A stretch of 64,000 nucleotides of DNA from Hyphomicrobiales bacterium (GTDB taxonomy: Bacteria; Pseudomonadota; Alphaproteobacteria; Rhizobiales; Beijerinckiaceae). The position numbers were made by a program, and so were the translations under genes. This document shows, piece by piece, positions 18,488 through 30,624 of this stretch (positions are counted from its first letter, which is position 1; the number at the start of each line of letters is the position of its first letter). The stretch is taken from contig JAGWTA010000005.1 in NCBI GenBank assembly GCA_028869185.1, positions 62,001 to 126,000 of the forward strand, written 5' to 3'. The notes beneath the pieces were generated by a model, which had not been told where the DNA came from, did no database searches, and saw only the letters and a list, made by a program, of their open reading frames with translations.

Positions 18488-20317
18488 TCACACCTGCCGC
18501 ACGGCGCCCTTGGAGGCGCTTGTCGTCAGCGCGGCATAGGCGCGCAGGGCGGCCGAGACCTTGCGCTTGCGCGGCGCGGCCGGCTTCCACCCCCGCGCTT
18601 CCTGCGCGGCGCGGCGTTCGGCGAGCACCTTGTCCTCGACCGCCAGATGAATCGTGCGGCCGGGGATATCGATCTCGATCCGATCGCCGTCCTCGACAAG
18701 GCCGATGGCTCCGCCCTCGGCGGCTTCGGGCGAGCAATGGCCGATGGACAGGCCCGACGTGCCGCCCGAAAAGCGCCCGTCTGTCACCAGCGCGCAGGCT
18801 TTGCCGAGACCCTTCGACTTCAGGTAGCTCGTCGGATAGAGCATTTCCTGCATGCCGGGGCCGCCGCGCGGGCCTTCGTAGCGAATGACGACAATGTCGC
18901 CGGCTTTCACCTTGCCGTTCAGAATGCCGGAAACCGCATCGTCCTGGCTCTCGTAGACTTTGGCCGGGCCGGCGAATTTGAGGATCGAATCGTCGACGCC
19001 TGCGGTTTTCACGATACAGCCGTCCTCCGCGATATTGCCGTAAAGCACGGCAAGGCCGCCATCCTGCGAGAAGGCGTGCCGCGCGTTGCGGATCACGCCC
19101 TTCTCGCGGTCGAGATCGAGATCCTTGTAACGGCGCGATTGCGAGAAAGCTTCCTGCGAGGGCACCCCGCCGGGGCCGGCGCGGAAGAATTCATGCACGG
19201 CCGCGTCCTTCGTGCGCACGATGTCCCATTGGTCGAGCGCAGAGCCCAGCGTGTCCGAATGCACGGTCTTCACGTCGCGATGGATGAGGCCGGCGCGGTC
19301 GAGTTCGCCAAGGATGGCCATGATGCCGCCCGCCCGGTGCACGTCTTCCATATGCACGTCCGATTTTGCGGGCGCGACCTTGCTGAGGCAAGGCGTGCGG
19401 CGCGACAGGCGGTCGATGTCGGCCATCGTGAAACCCACCTCGCCCTCGCTGGCGGCGGCCAGGAGATGCAGCACCGTATTCGTCGAGCCGCCCATGGCGA
19501 TGTCGAGCGTCATGGCGTTTTCGAACGCCTTGAAACTGGCGATGGCGCGCGGCAGGACGCTTTCGTCGTTCTGCTCGTAGTAACGGCGCGCGAGTTCGAC
19601 CGCCTTGCGGCCTGCTTCCAGAAAGAGCCGCTTGCGATCGGCGTGCGTCGCCAGCGTCGAGCCGTTGCCGGGCAGCGAGAGCCCCAGCGCCTCGGTCAGG
19701 CAGTTCATGGAATTGGCCGTGAACATCCCCGAGCACGAGCCGCAGGTCGGGCAGGCCGACCGCTCATATTGCTTCACATCGGCGTCCGAAACGGAATCGT
19801 CGGCCGCCGCCACCATCGCATCGATCAGATCGACCGCCTTTTCGCCGGTCGACAGCAGCACCTTGCCCGCTTCCATCGGCCCGCCCGAAACGAAGACGGC
19901 CGGAATGTTGAGCCGCAGCGCCGCCATCAGCATGCCCGGCGTGATCTTGTCGCAATTGGAGATGCAGACCATCGCGTCGGCGCAATGGGCGTTGACCATA
20001 TATTCGACGCTGTCGGCGATGATCTCGCGCGAGGGCAGCGAATAGAGCATGCCGTCGTGACCCATCGCGATGCCGTCGTCGACCGCGATCGTGTTGAACT
20101 CCTTGGCGACGCCGCCGGCCGCCTCGACTTCGCGCGCGACCATCTGGCCGAGGTCTTTGAGATGCACATGACCCGGCACGAATTGCGTGAAGGAATTGAC
20201 GATCGCGATGATCGGCTTCCCGAAATCCTCGTCCTTCATGCCGGTGGCGCGCCACAGGCCGCGGGCGCCCGCCATGTTGCGGCCGTGGGTGGTCGTGCGG
20301 GAGCGATAGGTCGGCAT
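18488..20317 (-). CDS. ilvD: Dihydroxy-acid dehydratase IlvD
   Basis: This Fe-S enzyme of valine, leucine and isoleucine synthesis dehydrates 2,3-dihydroxy acids to 2-keto acids. At 609 residues it is the usual length for the long form. The conserved cysteines are in [10 protein letters not shown] and in [20 protein letters not shown]. The phosphate/substrate region [21 protein letters not shown] and the N-terminal [20 protein letters not shown] are typical. It is monocistronic by position, with its 3' end about 140 bases from the small hypothetical gene. Confidence 0.97.
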   Translation of the reverse strand: MPTYRSRTTTHGRNMAGARGLWRATGMKDEDFGKPIIAIVNSFTQFVPGHVHLKDLGQMVAREVEAAGGVAKEFNTIAVDDGIAMGHDGMLYSLPSREIIADSVEYMVNAHCADAMVCISNCDKITPGMLMAALRLNIPAVFVSGGPMEAGKVLLSTGEKAVDLIDAMVAAADDSVSDADVKQYERSACPTCGSCSGMFTANSMNCLTEALGLSLPGNGSTLATHADRKRLFLEAGRKAVELARRYYEQNDESVLPRAIASFKAFENAMTLDIAMGGSTNTVLHLLAAASEGEVGFTMADIDRLSRRTPCLSKVAPAKSDVHMEDVHRAGGIMAILGELDRAGLIHRDVKTVHSDTLGSALDQWDIVRTKDAAVHEFFRAGPGGVPSQEAFSQSRRYKDLDLDREKGVIRNARHAFSQDGGLAVLYGNIAEDGCIVKTAGVDDSILKFAGPAKVYESQDDAVSGILNGKVKAGDIVVIRYEGPRGGPGMQEMLYPTSYLKSKGLGKACALVTDGRFSGGTSGLSIGHCSPEAAEGGAIGLVEDGDRIEIDIPGRTIHLAVEDKVLAERRAAQEARGWKPAAPRKRKVSAALRAYAALTTSASKGAVRQV

Positions 20318-20522
20318 GTCTGGCCCTTTTCGATGAAGCTGGCCGCACCTAAGCGCCGGCGACGCGCCAGATCAAGCAAAAGAAGCGGCGGCGGCCTCTT
20401 AACGCGGTCTCCACCCATTCCTACATAGACATGTAACGGCCGCCTTTACGGGGCCGAATCACGTTCTAACATTGGCAGGTCCGCGCCGCTTCGGGGCGCC
20501 GTCCGGGGCCAGGAGGTCCGTC

Positions 20523-23171
<2,649 letters not shown>

Positions 23172-23197
23172 GGTCAGCTTGAAAAAGTAGGCCAGTG

Positions 23198-23236
23198 TAA
23201 AAAGCCGCAACGCGAACGAATGCGTTGCGGCTTTAT
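23198..23236. terminator. Bidirectional terminator between clpB and cobT
   Basis: AAAGCCGCAACGC (23201-23213) pairs with GCGTTGCGGCTTT (23222-23234) around an 8-base loop, with A- and T-rich ends on both sides. It lies between the converging clpB and cobT genes and can serve both strands. Confidence 0.85.
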
Positions 23237-23240
23237 CGTT

Positions 23241-25196
23241 TCAGCGCGTGGCGATCTGCACGCGCCCGGCGCCGACGCGCGCTGGCCGTTGCGGCGCGGG
23301 ACGCTGCGGCTCAGCCCTTGGCGCAGGTGGAACGGCCTTCTCGTCGAACAGTTCGGCGAGTTTTTCGGTCATCGCGCCGCCCAGCTCCTCCGCATCGACA
23401 ATCGTGACGGCGCGCCGGTAATAGCGCGTCACGTCATGGCCGATGCCGATTGCGATTAGCTCGACCGGCGAGCGATTCTCGATCTCGTCGATCACATGGC
23501 GCAGATGCCGCTCGAGATAATTGCCGGCGTTGACCGAAAGCGTCGAATCGTCGACCGGCGCGCCGTCGGATATCATCATCAAAATCTTGCGCTGCTCTGG
23601 CCGGTGCGCCAGCCGCCGATGCGCCCAGTCGAGCGCCTCGCCGTCGATATTTTCCTTCAGCAGGCCTTCGCGCATCATCAGCCCGAGATTCTTGCGCGCA
23701 CGCCGCCACGGCGCATCGGCCGACTTATAGATGATGTGCCGCAGATCGTTGAGGCGGCCGGGGTTGGGCGGCTTGCCCGCCTGCAGCCAGGCCTCGCGCG
23801 ACTGTCCGCCTTTCCAGGCGCGCGTGGTGAAACCGAGAATTTCGACTTTCACGCCGCAGCGCTCGAGCGTGCGCGCCAGAATGTCGGCGCAGGTCGCCGC
23901 CACCGTGATCGGGCGCCCGCGCATCGAGCCTGAATTGTCGAGCAGCAGCGTCACCACCGTGTCGCGGAAATTCGTGTCCTTCTCGCGCTTGAACGACAGC
24001 GGCTGTTGCGGATCGATCACGATGCGCGGCAGACGCGCCGGATCGAGCATGCCCTCCTCAAGATCGAATTCCCACGCGCGGTTCTGCTGCGCCATCAGGC
24101 GCCGTTGCAGGCGATTGGCCAGACGCGCAACGACCGACGACAGATTGGACAATTGCTTGTCGAGATAGGCGCGCAGCCGGTCGAGTTCTTCCGGGTCGCA
24201 CAATTCCTCGGCGGCGACCATCTCGTCGTATTTATGCGTAAAGGCCTTATAATCGACGCCGCGTTGCGCTTCGCCATATGTCGGCGGACGGCGCGATTCG
24301 GCGGCCTCGTCGGCGTCGCCGGCGTCCGCTTCCTCGGGAAATTCGCCGCTCGGCGCCTCGGCCGCTTCGGTTGCGCCTTCCTCCATTTCCTCGTCGGATT
24401 CGGCCGCCTCTTCCATGCGCACGGAATCGCCGAGCGGATCCTGCTCGCCGCCATCGTCCTGATCGTCTTCGGGAGAGTCGGGCTCGCCCGCTTCCTGGTC
24501 GTCGCTCTGTTCGGTGTCGGCGTTCGCATCGTCGGCCATGTCGAGCGCTGACAGCACATTATGCAGCAGCTTGCCGAAAGCGCGCTGGTTTTCGATGGCG
24601 CCGTCGAGCTTGTCGAGCGCAGACCCCGCCCGCGCTTCGATATGTTCGCGCCACAGCGAAACGACATTTTCAGCGGCGGCGGGAACCGCAGCGCCGGTCA
24701 GCCGCTCGCGCACCATCAAGGCGAGCGCGTCCTCGATGGGCGCCTCGCCGCGCTGGGTCACCCCGCCGAGATTGGCGCGCGTGTAGCGATCCTCGAGCAT
24801 CGCGCCGAGATTGGCGGCCACGCCCTCCATGCGCCGTGCGCCGAGCGATTCGAATCGGGCCTGCTCCACCGCCTCGAAAACCGCGCGCGCCGCCGCGCCC
24901 TGCGGCGCAATGCGGCGATGCACGGCCGGATCATGGCAGGCCAGTTTCAACGCGAGCGAATCCGACCAGCCGCGCACAATGGCGGCGTCGGCGGCGCTCA
25001 TCTTGCGCGGAGGCTCGGGAAGGCGCGCCCGCGCCATATCGGGGCCCGAAACCAGCGATGGTTTCTCGGAGGAAAAGGCGACTTCGAGCTGCGGCGTCTT
25101 GGCCATGGCGCGCATGCAGGAAGCAACAGCCTGTTTGAAAGGCTCCTGCGGGGCGTCTTTTGGGGAAGCGGGCTTGCGGTTCGTGGGAGCGGACAT
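23241..25196 (-). CDS. cobT: Aerobic cobaltochelatase subunit CobT
   Basis: CobT forms the CobST AAA+ chaperone-like complex that drives cobalt insertion into hydrogenobyrinate diamide with CobN, in aerobic cobalamin synthesis. Its 651 residues comprise an N-terminal helical domain, a long acidic Asp/Glu-rich linker (about 240-330), and a C-terminal von Willebrand A domain. The VWA domain carries the MIDAS motif [11 protein letters not shown], the [19 protein letters not shown] segment and [14 protein letters not shown]. The C-terminal Pro/Arg tail is low complexity. ATG 25196 was chosen. cobS is on the same strand but 2.3 kb upstream, separated by plus-strand genes. No cobN is in the window. 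Confidence 0.93.
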   Translation of the reverse strand: MSAPTNRKPASPKDAPQEPFKQAVASCMRAMAKTPQLEVAFSSEKPSLVSGPDMARARLPEPPRKMSAADAAIVRGWSDSLALKLACHDPAVHRRIAPQGAAARAVFEAVEQARFESLGARRMEGVAANLGAMLEDRYTRANLGGVTQRGEAPIEDALALMVRERLTGAAVPAAAENVVSLWREHIEARAGSALDKLDGAIENQRAFGKLLHNVLSALDMADDANADTEQSDDQEAGEPDSPEDDQDDGGEQDPLGDSVRMEEAAESDEEMEEGATEAAEAPSGEFPEEADAGDADEAAESRRPPTYGEAQRGVDYKAFTHKYDEMVAAEELCDPEELDRLRAYLDKQLSNLSSVVARLANRLQRRLMAQQNRAWEFDLEEGMLDPARLPRIVIDPQQPLSFKREKDTNFRDTVVTLLLDNSGSMRGRPITVAATCADILARTLERCGVKVEILGFTTRAWKGGQSREAWLQAGKPPNPGRLNDLRHIIYKSADAPWRRARKNLGLMMREGLLKENIDGEALDWAHRRLAHRPEQRKILMMISDGAPVDDSTLSVNAGNYLERHLRHVIDEIENRSPVELIAIGIGHDVTRYYRRAVTIVDAEELGGAMTEKLAELFDEKAVPPAPRAEPQRPAPQRPARVGAGRVQIATR

Positions 25197-25350
25197 GACA
25201 GGCACCATAACCATTGAAGCGCAATCGGCAATGCGACAGTCTGACGAGCGCGCGAGCTATCGCCTGGGCGCGCGCCTTCCCCGCATTGCGCGCATGGCTT
25301 GCATGGATGCGGCGCAGCACACGGGATGGAAAGGCAAGGGAGAAAGCGCC

Positions 25351-25698
25351 ATGCGCCGACCTGCATTTGCTTTTTTTTGCATCCTGTTCGCGGCGCAGGC
25401 CGCGCGCGCCGGCGGTGATGAATGCGCGCCGACGCCCGTGGCCGACGCGCTGGCGAACGCGCGCGCCAAAGGCGCGATCATTCTGGAAAACGCGGCGGCG
25501 CAGGCTTTTGCAGAGAGTGCGCGCGCGACCGGCGCGCCGATGGCGCAGGCGGCCTATGTTTTTCTTTATCCCGCGCAAGCCGCGCCGGAAGCCGAATGGC
25601 TGGACGACGCTTCGCAATCTGTTGCGTTGCAATGCGGATGGTCTGCGCCCGCTGTCTCGCCCTTCGGGCGCCTGGTGATCGCAGCAGCGCGGCGATGA
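25351..25698 (+). CDS. Small secreted hypothetical protein
   Basis: A 115-residue protein with a clear signal peptide (RRPAFAFFCILFAAQAARAG) and two cysteines in the mature part (DECAP and LQCGW), which could form a disulfide. I see no known domain. GGGAG lies just before ATG 25351. It precedes the sorbosone-type dehydrogenase by about 107 bases and may be in the same transcription unit. Confidence 0.6.
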   Translation: MRRPAFAFFCILFAAQAARAGGDECAPTPVADALANARAKGAIILENAAAQAFAESARATGAPMAQAAYVFLYPAQAAPEAEWLDDASQSVALQCGWSAPAVSPFGRLVIAAARR

Positions 25699-25805
25699 TC
25701 GACGCGCCGACGCAGCATCGACACACTAACCCTATAACACATAGACTGTTGGCCAGCCGGCATAATGGCCCGGCCAAGAAAGCAAAAGCACCAGAGGAAA
25801 CGCAC

Positions 25806-27059
25806 ATGCAGAAGTCGACTATGTTCGGCGCGTCGTTGCTCGCGCTTGTTTTTTCCGTCGCCGCCCATGCCGATTCCAGCATGGACAAGTTGCAGCAGTT
25901 CAAGGTCACCGGGCCAACCACGGATATTCCGCTCATTCCGCAAACCGGCGCCAAAGCCGACGCGATCAAGAAAACGCTCGCGAAAATCAAGCTGCCCGCA
26001 GGCTTCAAGATCAGCCTGTACGCCCTCGTTCCCGACGCGCGCCACATGGCGGTCGGCCCGCAGGGCGTCGTCACCTTCGTCGGCACGCGCAAGACGAAAA
26101 TTTACGCCATCACCGATCGCTCGCATTCGGGCGCGGCCGATGACGTGAAGGAATTTGCGCCTTCGCTGCAGAAATCCATTCCCAACGGCGTCTGTTTCTC
26201 GAAGGACGGCTTTCTTTACTCGGTCGAGCAAAATCGCGTGCTCGTTTTTCCAGCGGCTGAATTCTTCTACGAAGGCGGCGACGTTGCAGTGGCCGAAGTC
26301 GTCAAGCAGGACGAGCTCATTCCCAAGGAAGAAGAAAGCTTCAACCACACGGCCCGCACATGCCGCATCGGGCCGGACGACAAGCTCTACATAACGCTCG
26401 GCCAGCCGTTCAACGTGCCGGCGCCGGAAAAACTCGCGCTCTACAACAAGTGGGGCATCGGGGGCATCATCCGCATGAGCCGCGACGGCAAGGGCCGCGA
26501 GGTTTTCGCAAACGGCATTCGCAACTCCGTCGGCATGGACTTCAACCCGAAGGACAAGACGCTCTGGTTCACCGACAATCAGGTGGACGGTATGGGCGAC
26601 GACATTCCTGCCGGCGAACTCAACCGCGCGACGCAGGCCGGCCAGAACTTCGGCTTCCCCTGGTATGGCGGCGGCAAGACGCGCACAGCCGAATACAAGG
26701 ACCAGACGCCGCCCAAGGATGTCGTGTTCCCGCAGGTCGAAATGGCGGCGCACGCCGCCGACCTCGGCATGACCTTCTACAGCGGCAAGATGTTCCCGAA
26801 AAAATATCAGGGCGGCATTTTCTCCGCCCAACACGGATCGTGGAATCGCACCGTCCCGGTGGGCGCGCGCGTGATGTTCACCTCGCTCAAGGAAGACGGA
26901 ACGGCCGACAAGACCGAGCCGTTCGCCGAAGGCTGGCTGACAGACGACGGCTCCTATGTCGGGCGCCCGGTGGATGTCGCGCAAATGCGCGACGGCTCGT
27001 TGCTCGTGTCGGATGATTTCGCCGGCGCGATCTACCGCATCACCTATGACAGCCCATGA
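25806..27059 (+). CDS. Sorbosone/glucose dehydrogenase-type beta-propeller (PQQ-family) protein
   Basis: This is a periplasmic soluble sugar or aldose dehydrogenase of the GSDH/L-sorbosone dehydrogenase superfamily, normally PQQ-dependent. Its 417 residues include a signal peptide (SLLALVFSVAAHA). Repeated propeller segments follow, such as HMAVGPQGVVTFVGT, GPDDKLYITLGQPFNVP, VFANGIRNSVGMDFNPKDKT, FSAQHGSWNR and DGSLLVSDDFAGAIYRI. The next gene encodes a small cytochrome c, overlapping by 4 bases, and is likely its electron acceptor. The true substrate is unknown. Confidence 0.85.
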   Translation: MQKSTMFGASLLALVFSVAAHADSSMDKLQQFKVTGPTTDIPLIPQTGAKADAIKKTLAKIKLPAGFKISLYALVPDARHMAVGPQGVVTFVGTRKTKIYAITDRSHSGAADDVKEFAPSLQKSIPNGVCFSKDGFLYSVEQNRVLVFPAAEFFYEGGDVAVAEVVKQDELIPKEEESFNHTARTCRIGPDDKLYITLGQPFNVPAPEKLALYNKWGIGGIIRMSRDGKGREVFANGIRNSVGMDFNPKDKTLWFTDNQVDGMGDDIPAGELNRATQAGQNFGFPWYGGGKTRTAEYKDQTPPKDVVFPQVEMAAHAADLGMTFYSGKMFPKKYQGGIFSAQHGSWNRTVPVGARVMFTSLKEDGTADKTEPFAEGWLTDDGSYVGRPVDVAQMRDGSLLVSDDFAGAIYRITYDSP

Positions 27060-27367
27060 ACGCCAAGGGTCTGTTTCTCGCGGGCGCGCTTCTGGGCGCG
27101 CCCGCGCTCGCAACAGCCGGCGACATCGCCGCCGGCAAGCTGAAGGCGCGCGCCTGCCAGACGTGTCACGGCATGGATGGCCTGTCGAAAATTCCCGAGG
27201 CGCCCAATCTTGCCGGACAGGTGGAGAGCTATCTCGCCAAGGCGCTCGACGAATTCCGCAAGGGCGTGCGCAAGAACGACATGATGAGCCTGGTCGCGCC
27301 CGGCCTCAGCGACGCAGACGTCGCCAATCTGGCGGCCTATTACGCGAGCCTGCCGCCGGGCGGATGA
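27056..27367 (+). CDS. Small c-type cytochrome
   Basis: A 103-residue periplasmic class I cytochrome c. The signal peptide LFLAGALLGAPALATAG is followed by the heme-binding CQTCHG motif (about residues 34-39) and probable axial Met residues in KNDMMS. The typical C-terminal helix NLAAYYASL is present. ATG 27056 overlaps the stop of the sorbosone-type dehydrogenase, so the pair probably forms a dehydrogenase-cytochrome unit feeding the respiratory chain. Confidence 0.9.
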   Translation: MNAKGLFLAGALLGAPALATAGDIAAGKLKARACQTCHGMDGLSKIPEAPNLAGQVESYLAKALDEFRKGVRKNDMMSLVAPGLSDADVANLAAYYASLPPGG

Positions 27368-27380
27368 ATGAGAAGCGCCG

Positions 27381-27496
27381 CCGTCATTGCAAGGAGCGCA
27401 GCGACGAAGCAATCCATCCCCGCACATCGATCGGAAAGCAAAAGCTGATCGAGCATCTGCGGCTGGATGGATTGCTTCGCTTCGCTCGCAACGACG
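27381..27496. repeat. Intergenic palindromic repeat element, copy 1
   Basis: About 116 bases with inverted ends. A left arm containing GAAGCAATCCATCC is matched by a right arm containing GGATGGATTGCTTC, and the outer ends are GTCATTGC..GGAG and CTCGCAACGAC. The same family occurs at 39681-39809 with a different central sequence. It lies between the cytochrome c and cobS, two convergent genes, and could form a large hairpin in either RNA. Confidence 0.85.
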
Positions 27497-27515
27497 CGCT
27501 CGTGCAGCGATAGCG

Positions 27516-28496
27516 TTACGTCATCACCACATTCACGGCGCTCTCGGGCAATTCCTTGCCGAAGCAGCGCTGGTAGAATTCCGCAACCAGCGCGCGTTCC
27601 AGTTCGTCGCATTTGTTGAGGAACGTCAGACGGAACGCAAAGCCGATATCGCCGAAAATCTCGGCGTTCTCGGCCCAGGTGATGACCGTGCGGGGGCTCA
27701 TGACCGTAGACAGATCGCCCGCCATGAAAGCATTGCGCGTGAGATCGGCCACGCGCACCATCTTCGACACGGTCTCCTTGCCTTCCTTCGTCTTGTCGAA
27801 GGATTTGACCTTGGCGCGCACGATGTCGGCTTCCTTGTCGTGCGCGAGATAATTCAGGACGGTGACGATCGACCAGCGGTCCATCTGCGCCTGATTGATC
27901 TGCTGCGTGCCGTGATAGAGGCCGGACGTGTCGCCGAGCCCGACCGTATTGGCGGTGGCGAAAAGACGGAAGGCGCCATGCGGGCGGATGACGCGGCTCT
28001 GGTCGAGCAGCGTCAGGCGGCCCGAAGATTCCAGCACGCGCTGAATCACGAACATCACATCGGGACGGCCCGCATCATATTCGTCGAACACCAGCGCGAC
28101 ATTGCGTTGATAGGCCCAGGGCAAAATGCCGTCGCGAAACTCGGTGATCTGCTTGCCTTCCTTCAGCACGATCGCGTCCTTGCCGACGAGATCGATGCGG
28201 CTGACGTGGCTGTCGAGATTGATGCGGATGCAGGGCCAGTTGAGGCGCGCAGCGACCTGCTCGATATGCGTCGATTTGCCGGTGCCGTGATAGCCGGTGA
28301 CGATGACGCGGCGGTTGTGCGCAAAGCCTGCGAGAATGGCGAGCGTCGTCTCGCGGTCGAACAAATAGTCGGGATCGGCGTCAGGCGTATGCGGATCGGG
28401 CTTGGAGAAGGCTGGAACCTGCATGTCCGAATCGATGCCGAAAGCCTTGCGCACCGAGAGCGTGGTGTCGGGCGTCGGCGCGATGTCAGTCGTCAT
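27516..28496 (-). CDS. cobS: Aerobic cobaltochelatase subunit CobS
   Basis: CobS is the MoxR-class AAA+ ATPase partner of CobT in aerobic cobalt chelation. Its 326 residues include Walker [10 protein letters not shown] (about 69-77), Walker [16 protein letters not shown], sensor region [20 protein letters not shown], and the CobS-typical front [19 protein letters not shown]. It is preceded on the same strand by a DnaJ-domain gene, the common dnaJ-cobS order. cobT is displaced by 2.3 kb. Confidence 0.96.
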   Translation of the reverse strand: MTTDIAPTPDTTLSVRKAFGIDSDMQVPAFSKPDPHTPDADPDYLFDRETTLAILAGFAHNRRVIVTGYHGTGKSTHIEQVAARLNWPCIRINLDSHVSRIDLVGKDAIVLKEGKQITEFRDGILPWAYQRNVALVFDEYDAGRPDVMFVIQRVLESSGRLTLLDQSRVIRPHGAFRLFATANTVGLGDTSGLYHGTQQINQAQMDRWSIVTVLNYLAHDKEADIVRAKVKSFDKTKEGKETVSKMVRVADLTRNAFMAGDLSTVMSPRTVITWAENAEIFGDIGFAFRLTFLNKCDELERALVAEFYQRCFGKELPESAVNVVMT

Positions 28497-28535
28497 GATT
28501 CCTCCGGCGGAAGGGAAATGTCCGGCGCCAATGCG

Positions 28536-29132
28536 TCAGACGAGTTTTGCGGTGCGCAGATAATTATAGGCGCGGATGATCTCGCGCAATTTGTCTTCGC
28601 CCGAGCGATCCCCGTCGTTGACGTCGGGATGCAGGCGGCGCACCAGTTCCTTGTAGCGCGCCTTGATCGCCGGGCCGTCCGCGCTTTCGTCGAGCCCCAG
28701 CGCGGTCAGCGCCTTGCGCGCGGCGATGCCATAGGGGCTCGGCTTGTCCTCGGCGCGCGGCCGGGGCGTGCGCCCCCCGAACATGCCGAAGGGATCGCGG
28801 AAGGCGGCCGGGTCCTCCCGGAAATTCTTGCCCGCGCGATTGACGCCCATCGCCCAAGTCGGGCGATGGCCAATCGTGTCCTCTTTCATCCAGCGCGAGA
28901 CCGCGCCATCGTCCATTCCATTGAAATAATTATAGTTCGCGTTGTATTCGCGCACATGATCGAGGCAGAAGCAGAAATATTGCCCCTCGCGCAGCCGCCC
29001 CATGGGGGCCCGGTGCGCGCCGGGCTGGTCGCAGCCGGGGTGGTCGCAAACGACTTTCGCGCGCTCAGGCTCGGCCTGACGCGGCTCCCGTTTGACCCGG
29101 ATGCGGTCGAAGATGGGCGAGTTCAAATCCAT
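28536..29132 (-). CDS. J-domain protein (DnaJ-like) linked to cobS
   Basis: This is a 198-residue DnaJ-type co-chaperone. The J domain is at the C-terminus (about 135-195), with the diagnostic HPD in LVRRLHPDVNDGD and the final REIIRAYNYLRTAKLV helix. The N-terminal part (MDLNSPIFDRIRVK) contains two CxxC-like or C..H elements (CDHPGCDQPG) that may bind metal. Close neighbours of cobS in alphaproteobacteria encode this protein, but a direct role in cobaltochelatase assembly is inference. Confidence 0.9.
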   Translation of the reverse strand: MDLNSPIFDRIRVKREPRQAEPERAKVVCDHPGCDQPGAHRAPMGRLREGQYFCFCLDHVREYNANYNYFNGMDDGAVSRWMKEDTIGHRPTWAMGVNRAGKNFREDPAAFRDPFGMFGGRTPRPRAEDKPSPYGIAARKALTALGLDESADGPAIKARYKELVRRLHPDVNDGDRSGEDKLREIIRAYNYLRTAKLV

Positions 29133-29297
29133 AAGCCGAACATTCTACTCCCGTTAGCGAACCGGTGGCTTAAAAAAATGCGGCCGGGGAAAAATTTTCC
29201 CGCCGCGGCGGCGACCGGGCGAGGGTTGGGTTAAAATGGTCTTCGAAAGCGCCGCCGCAAGGCGCCTGACGTCCACGAACCCACGCAGGGACTTCCA

Positions 29298-29576
29298 ATG
29301 ACCGTGCAATCCGTCCTGACCGCCAAGCTGACCGAGGCCCTCGCGCCGCAATCTCTGGAGGTGATTGACGAATCCGATCGTCACGCCAGCCATCACACGC
29401 ATCCCGGCGGCGCCGGGCACCAGGGCGAGACGCATTTTCGCGTGCGCATCGTTTCGCCGGCCTTCCAGGGCATGACGCGGCTACAGCGCCATCGCCGCAT
29501 CAACGAAATCGTCGCGGCCGAACTCGCCGCAGGCGTCCACGCGCTCGCGATCGACGCACGCGCGCCGGGCGAATGA
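29298..29576 (+). CDS. bolA: BolA family protein
   Basis: A 92-residue BolA-fold protein, probably working with monothiol glutaredoxins in iron-sulfur cluster handling or sensing. Features are LTEALAPQSLEVIDESDRHA, a His-rich loop SHHTHPGGAGHQGETHFRV with the conserved His residues, and the RHRRINEIVAAELAAGVHAL helix. A ribosome site is weak before ATG 29298. It is divergent from the J-domain gene. Confidence 0.93.
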   Translation: MTVQSVLTAKLTEALAPQSLEVIDESDRHASHHTHPGGAGHQGETHFRVRIVSPAFQGMTRLQRHRRINEIVAAELAAGVHALAIDARAPGE

Positions 29577-29714
29577 GGGGCGCCGCCCGCGCGCGAGTGT
29601 GGGCAATTTGCCATAGTGCCGGGCGAATTGGCGGCAAAGGCCTGATTGTTCTTGTCTGTGCGCGCAGCTTTGGCGCAGAAAAAGCCGGCGCGGGGCGTAA
29701 TCAGGAGTTTCAGG

Positions 29715-30620
29715 ATGGATCGGCGACGGGCGTTTCGCCATGCCGTAATGGCTGCACTGGCATGTGCGACGATTTCTCTGTCTGCGCCGGCGTCGGCGAG
29801 CGCTGAAGGCTACGGCGCGGTTCAGGACGGCAAATTCTATGTGCCCGGCGTCAATGCGCGCCGGTTCAATCCGAAATTCCTTCGCCAGCGCGTTGCCTAC
29901 GCGACCAGCGAGCCGGCCGGCACGATCGTCATCGATCCGCAAAATCACTTTCTCTATCTCGTGGAAGGCGGCGGATCGGCGATGCGTTATGGCGTCGCCG
30001 TCGGCAAGGCGGGCTTTGCCTGGAACGGAGTGGCGTCCATCGGCTCGAAGCAGCATTGGCCCGACTGGTATCCCCCGCAGGAAATGCTCGACCGTTCGCC
30101 GGAGCTGATGCGGAAAATGACACAGCTGCGGTCGGGAATCGGCATGGCCGGCGGCCCGCGCAACCCGCTGGGCGCCCGCGCGCTCTATCTGTGGCAGGGC
30201 GGCAAGGACACGCTGTTCCGCATTCACGGCACGGTCGAGCCCTGGTCCATCGGCACCAACGCTTCGTCGGGCTGTATCCGCATGATCAATCAGGATGCGA
30301 TGGATCTTTACGACCGCGTGCCGGTCGGCGCGAAGGTCGTCGTGCTCGGCACCGGTTCTTCGGCGGGCATGTCGCTGTCCGAGGCGCAGCAGCCGCGCGA
30401 CCTCGAAGAGCGCCGCGAATTGTCGGCGCGCAAGAAACACGCGCGCCGTAGCGCGCGCCACAGCGAGCAGGCCTCGCTGGTGGACGGCGACGGCCCCGAA
30501 GTCGTCGTGCAGAGGCCACGCCGTTATGCCGCCCCGCAACAGCAGCCGCAGCAGGATCGTCCCTTCTGGGAACGTCCCTTGTTCGGCGGCGACACGCCGG
30601 ACCGCGCCAGCGGCTGGTAA
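29715..30620 (+). CDS. L,D-transpeptidase (YkuD domain), exported
   Basis: This is a periplasmic 3-3 peptidoglycan cross-linking enzyme of the ErfK/YbiS/YkuD group, with 301 residues. A signal peptide (about 1-31, with a Tat-like RRR start, MDRRRAF) is followed by the YkuD domain (about 70-215). The active-site pattern IHGTVEPWSIGTNASSGCIRM supplies His and the nucleophile Cys. The last 80 residues are Arg/Gln/Pro-rich and probably disordered. AGGAG precedes ATG 29715. Confidence 0.93.
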   Translation: MDRRRAFRHAVMAALACATISLSAPASASAEGYGAVQDGKFYVPGVNARRFNPKFLRQRVAYATSEPAGTIVIDPQNHFLYLVEGGGSAMRYGVAVGKAGFAWNGVASIGSKQHWPDWYPPQEMLDRSPELMRKMTQLRSGIGMAGGPRNPLGARALYLWQGGKDTLFRIHGTVEPWSIGTNASSGCIRMINQDAMDLYDRVPVGAKVVVLGTGSSAGMSLSEAQQPRDLEERRELSARKKHARRSARHSEQASLVDGDGPEVVVQRPRRYAAPQQQPQQDRPFWERPLFGGDTPDRASGW

Positions 30621-30624
30621 AACC

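Noticed and set aside
20330-20522. Sigma-32 (RpoH) heat-shock promoter before clpB
   Set aside because: A CTTAAC ... CCCATT arrangement exists near 20398-20420 but the spacing and match are poor. Not reported as a site.
24278-25138. Plus-strand open frame opposite cobT
   Set aside because: Arg/Pro-rich shadow of the CobT gene with no domain.
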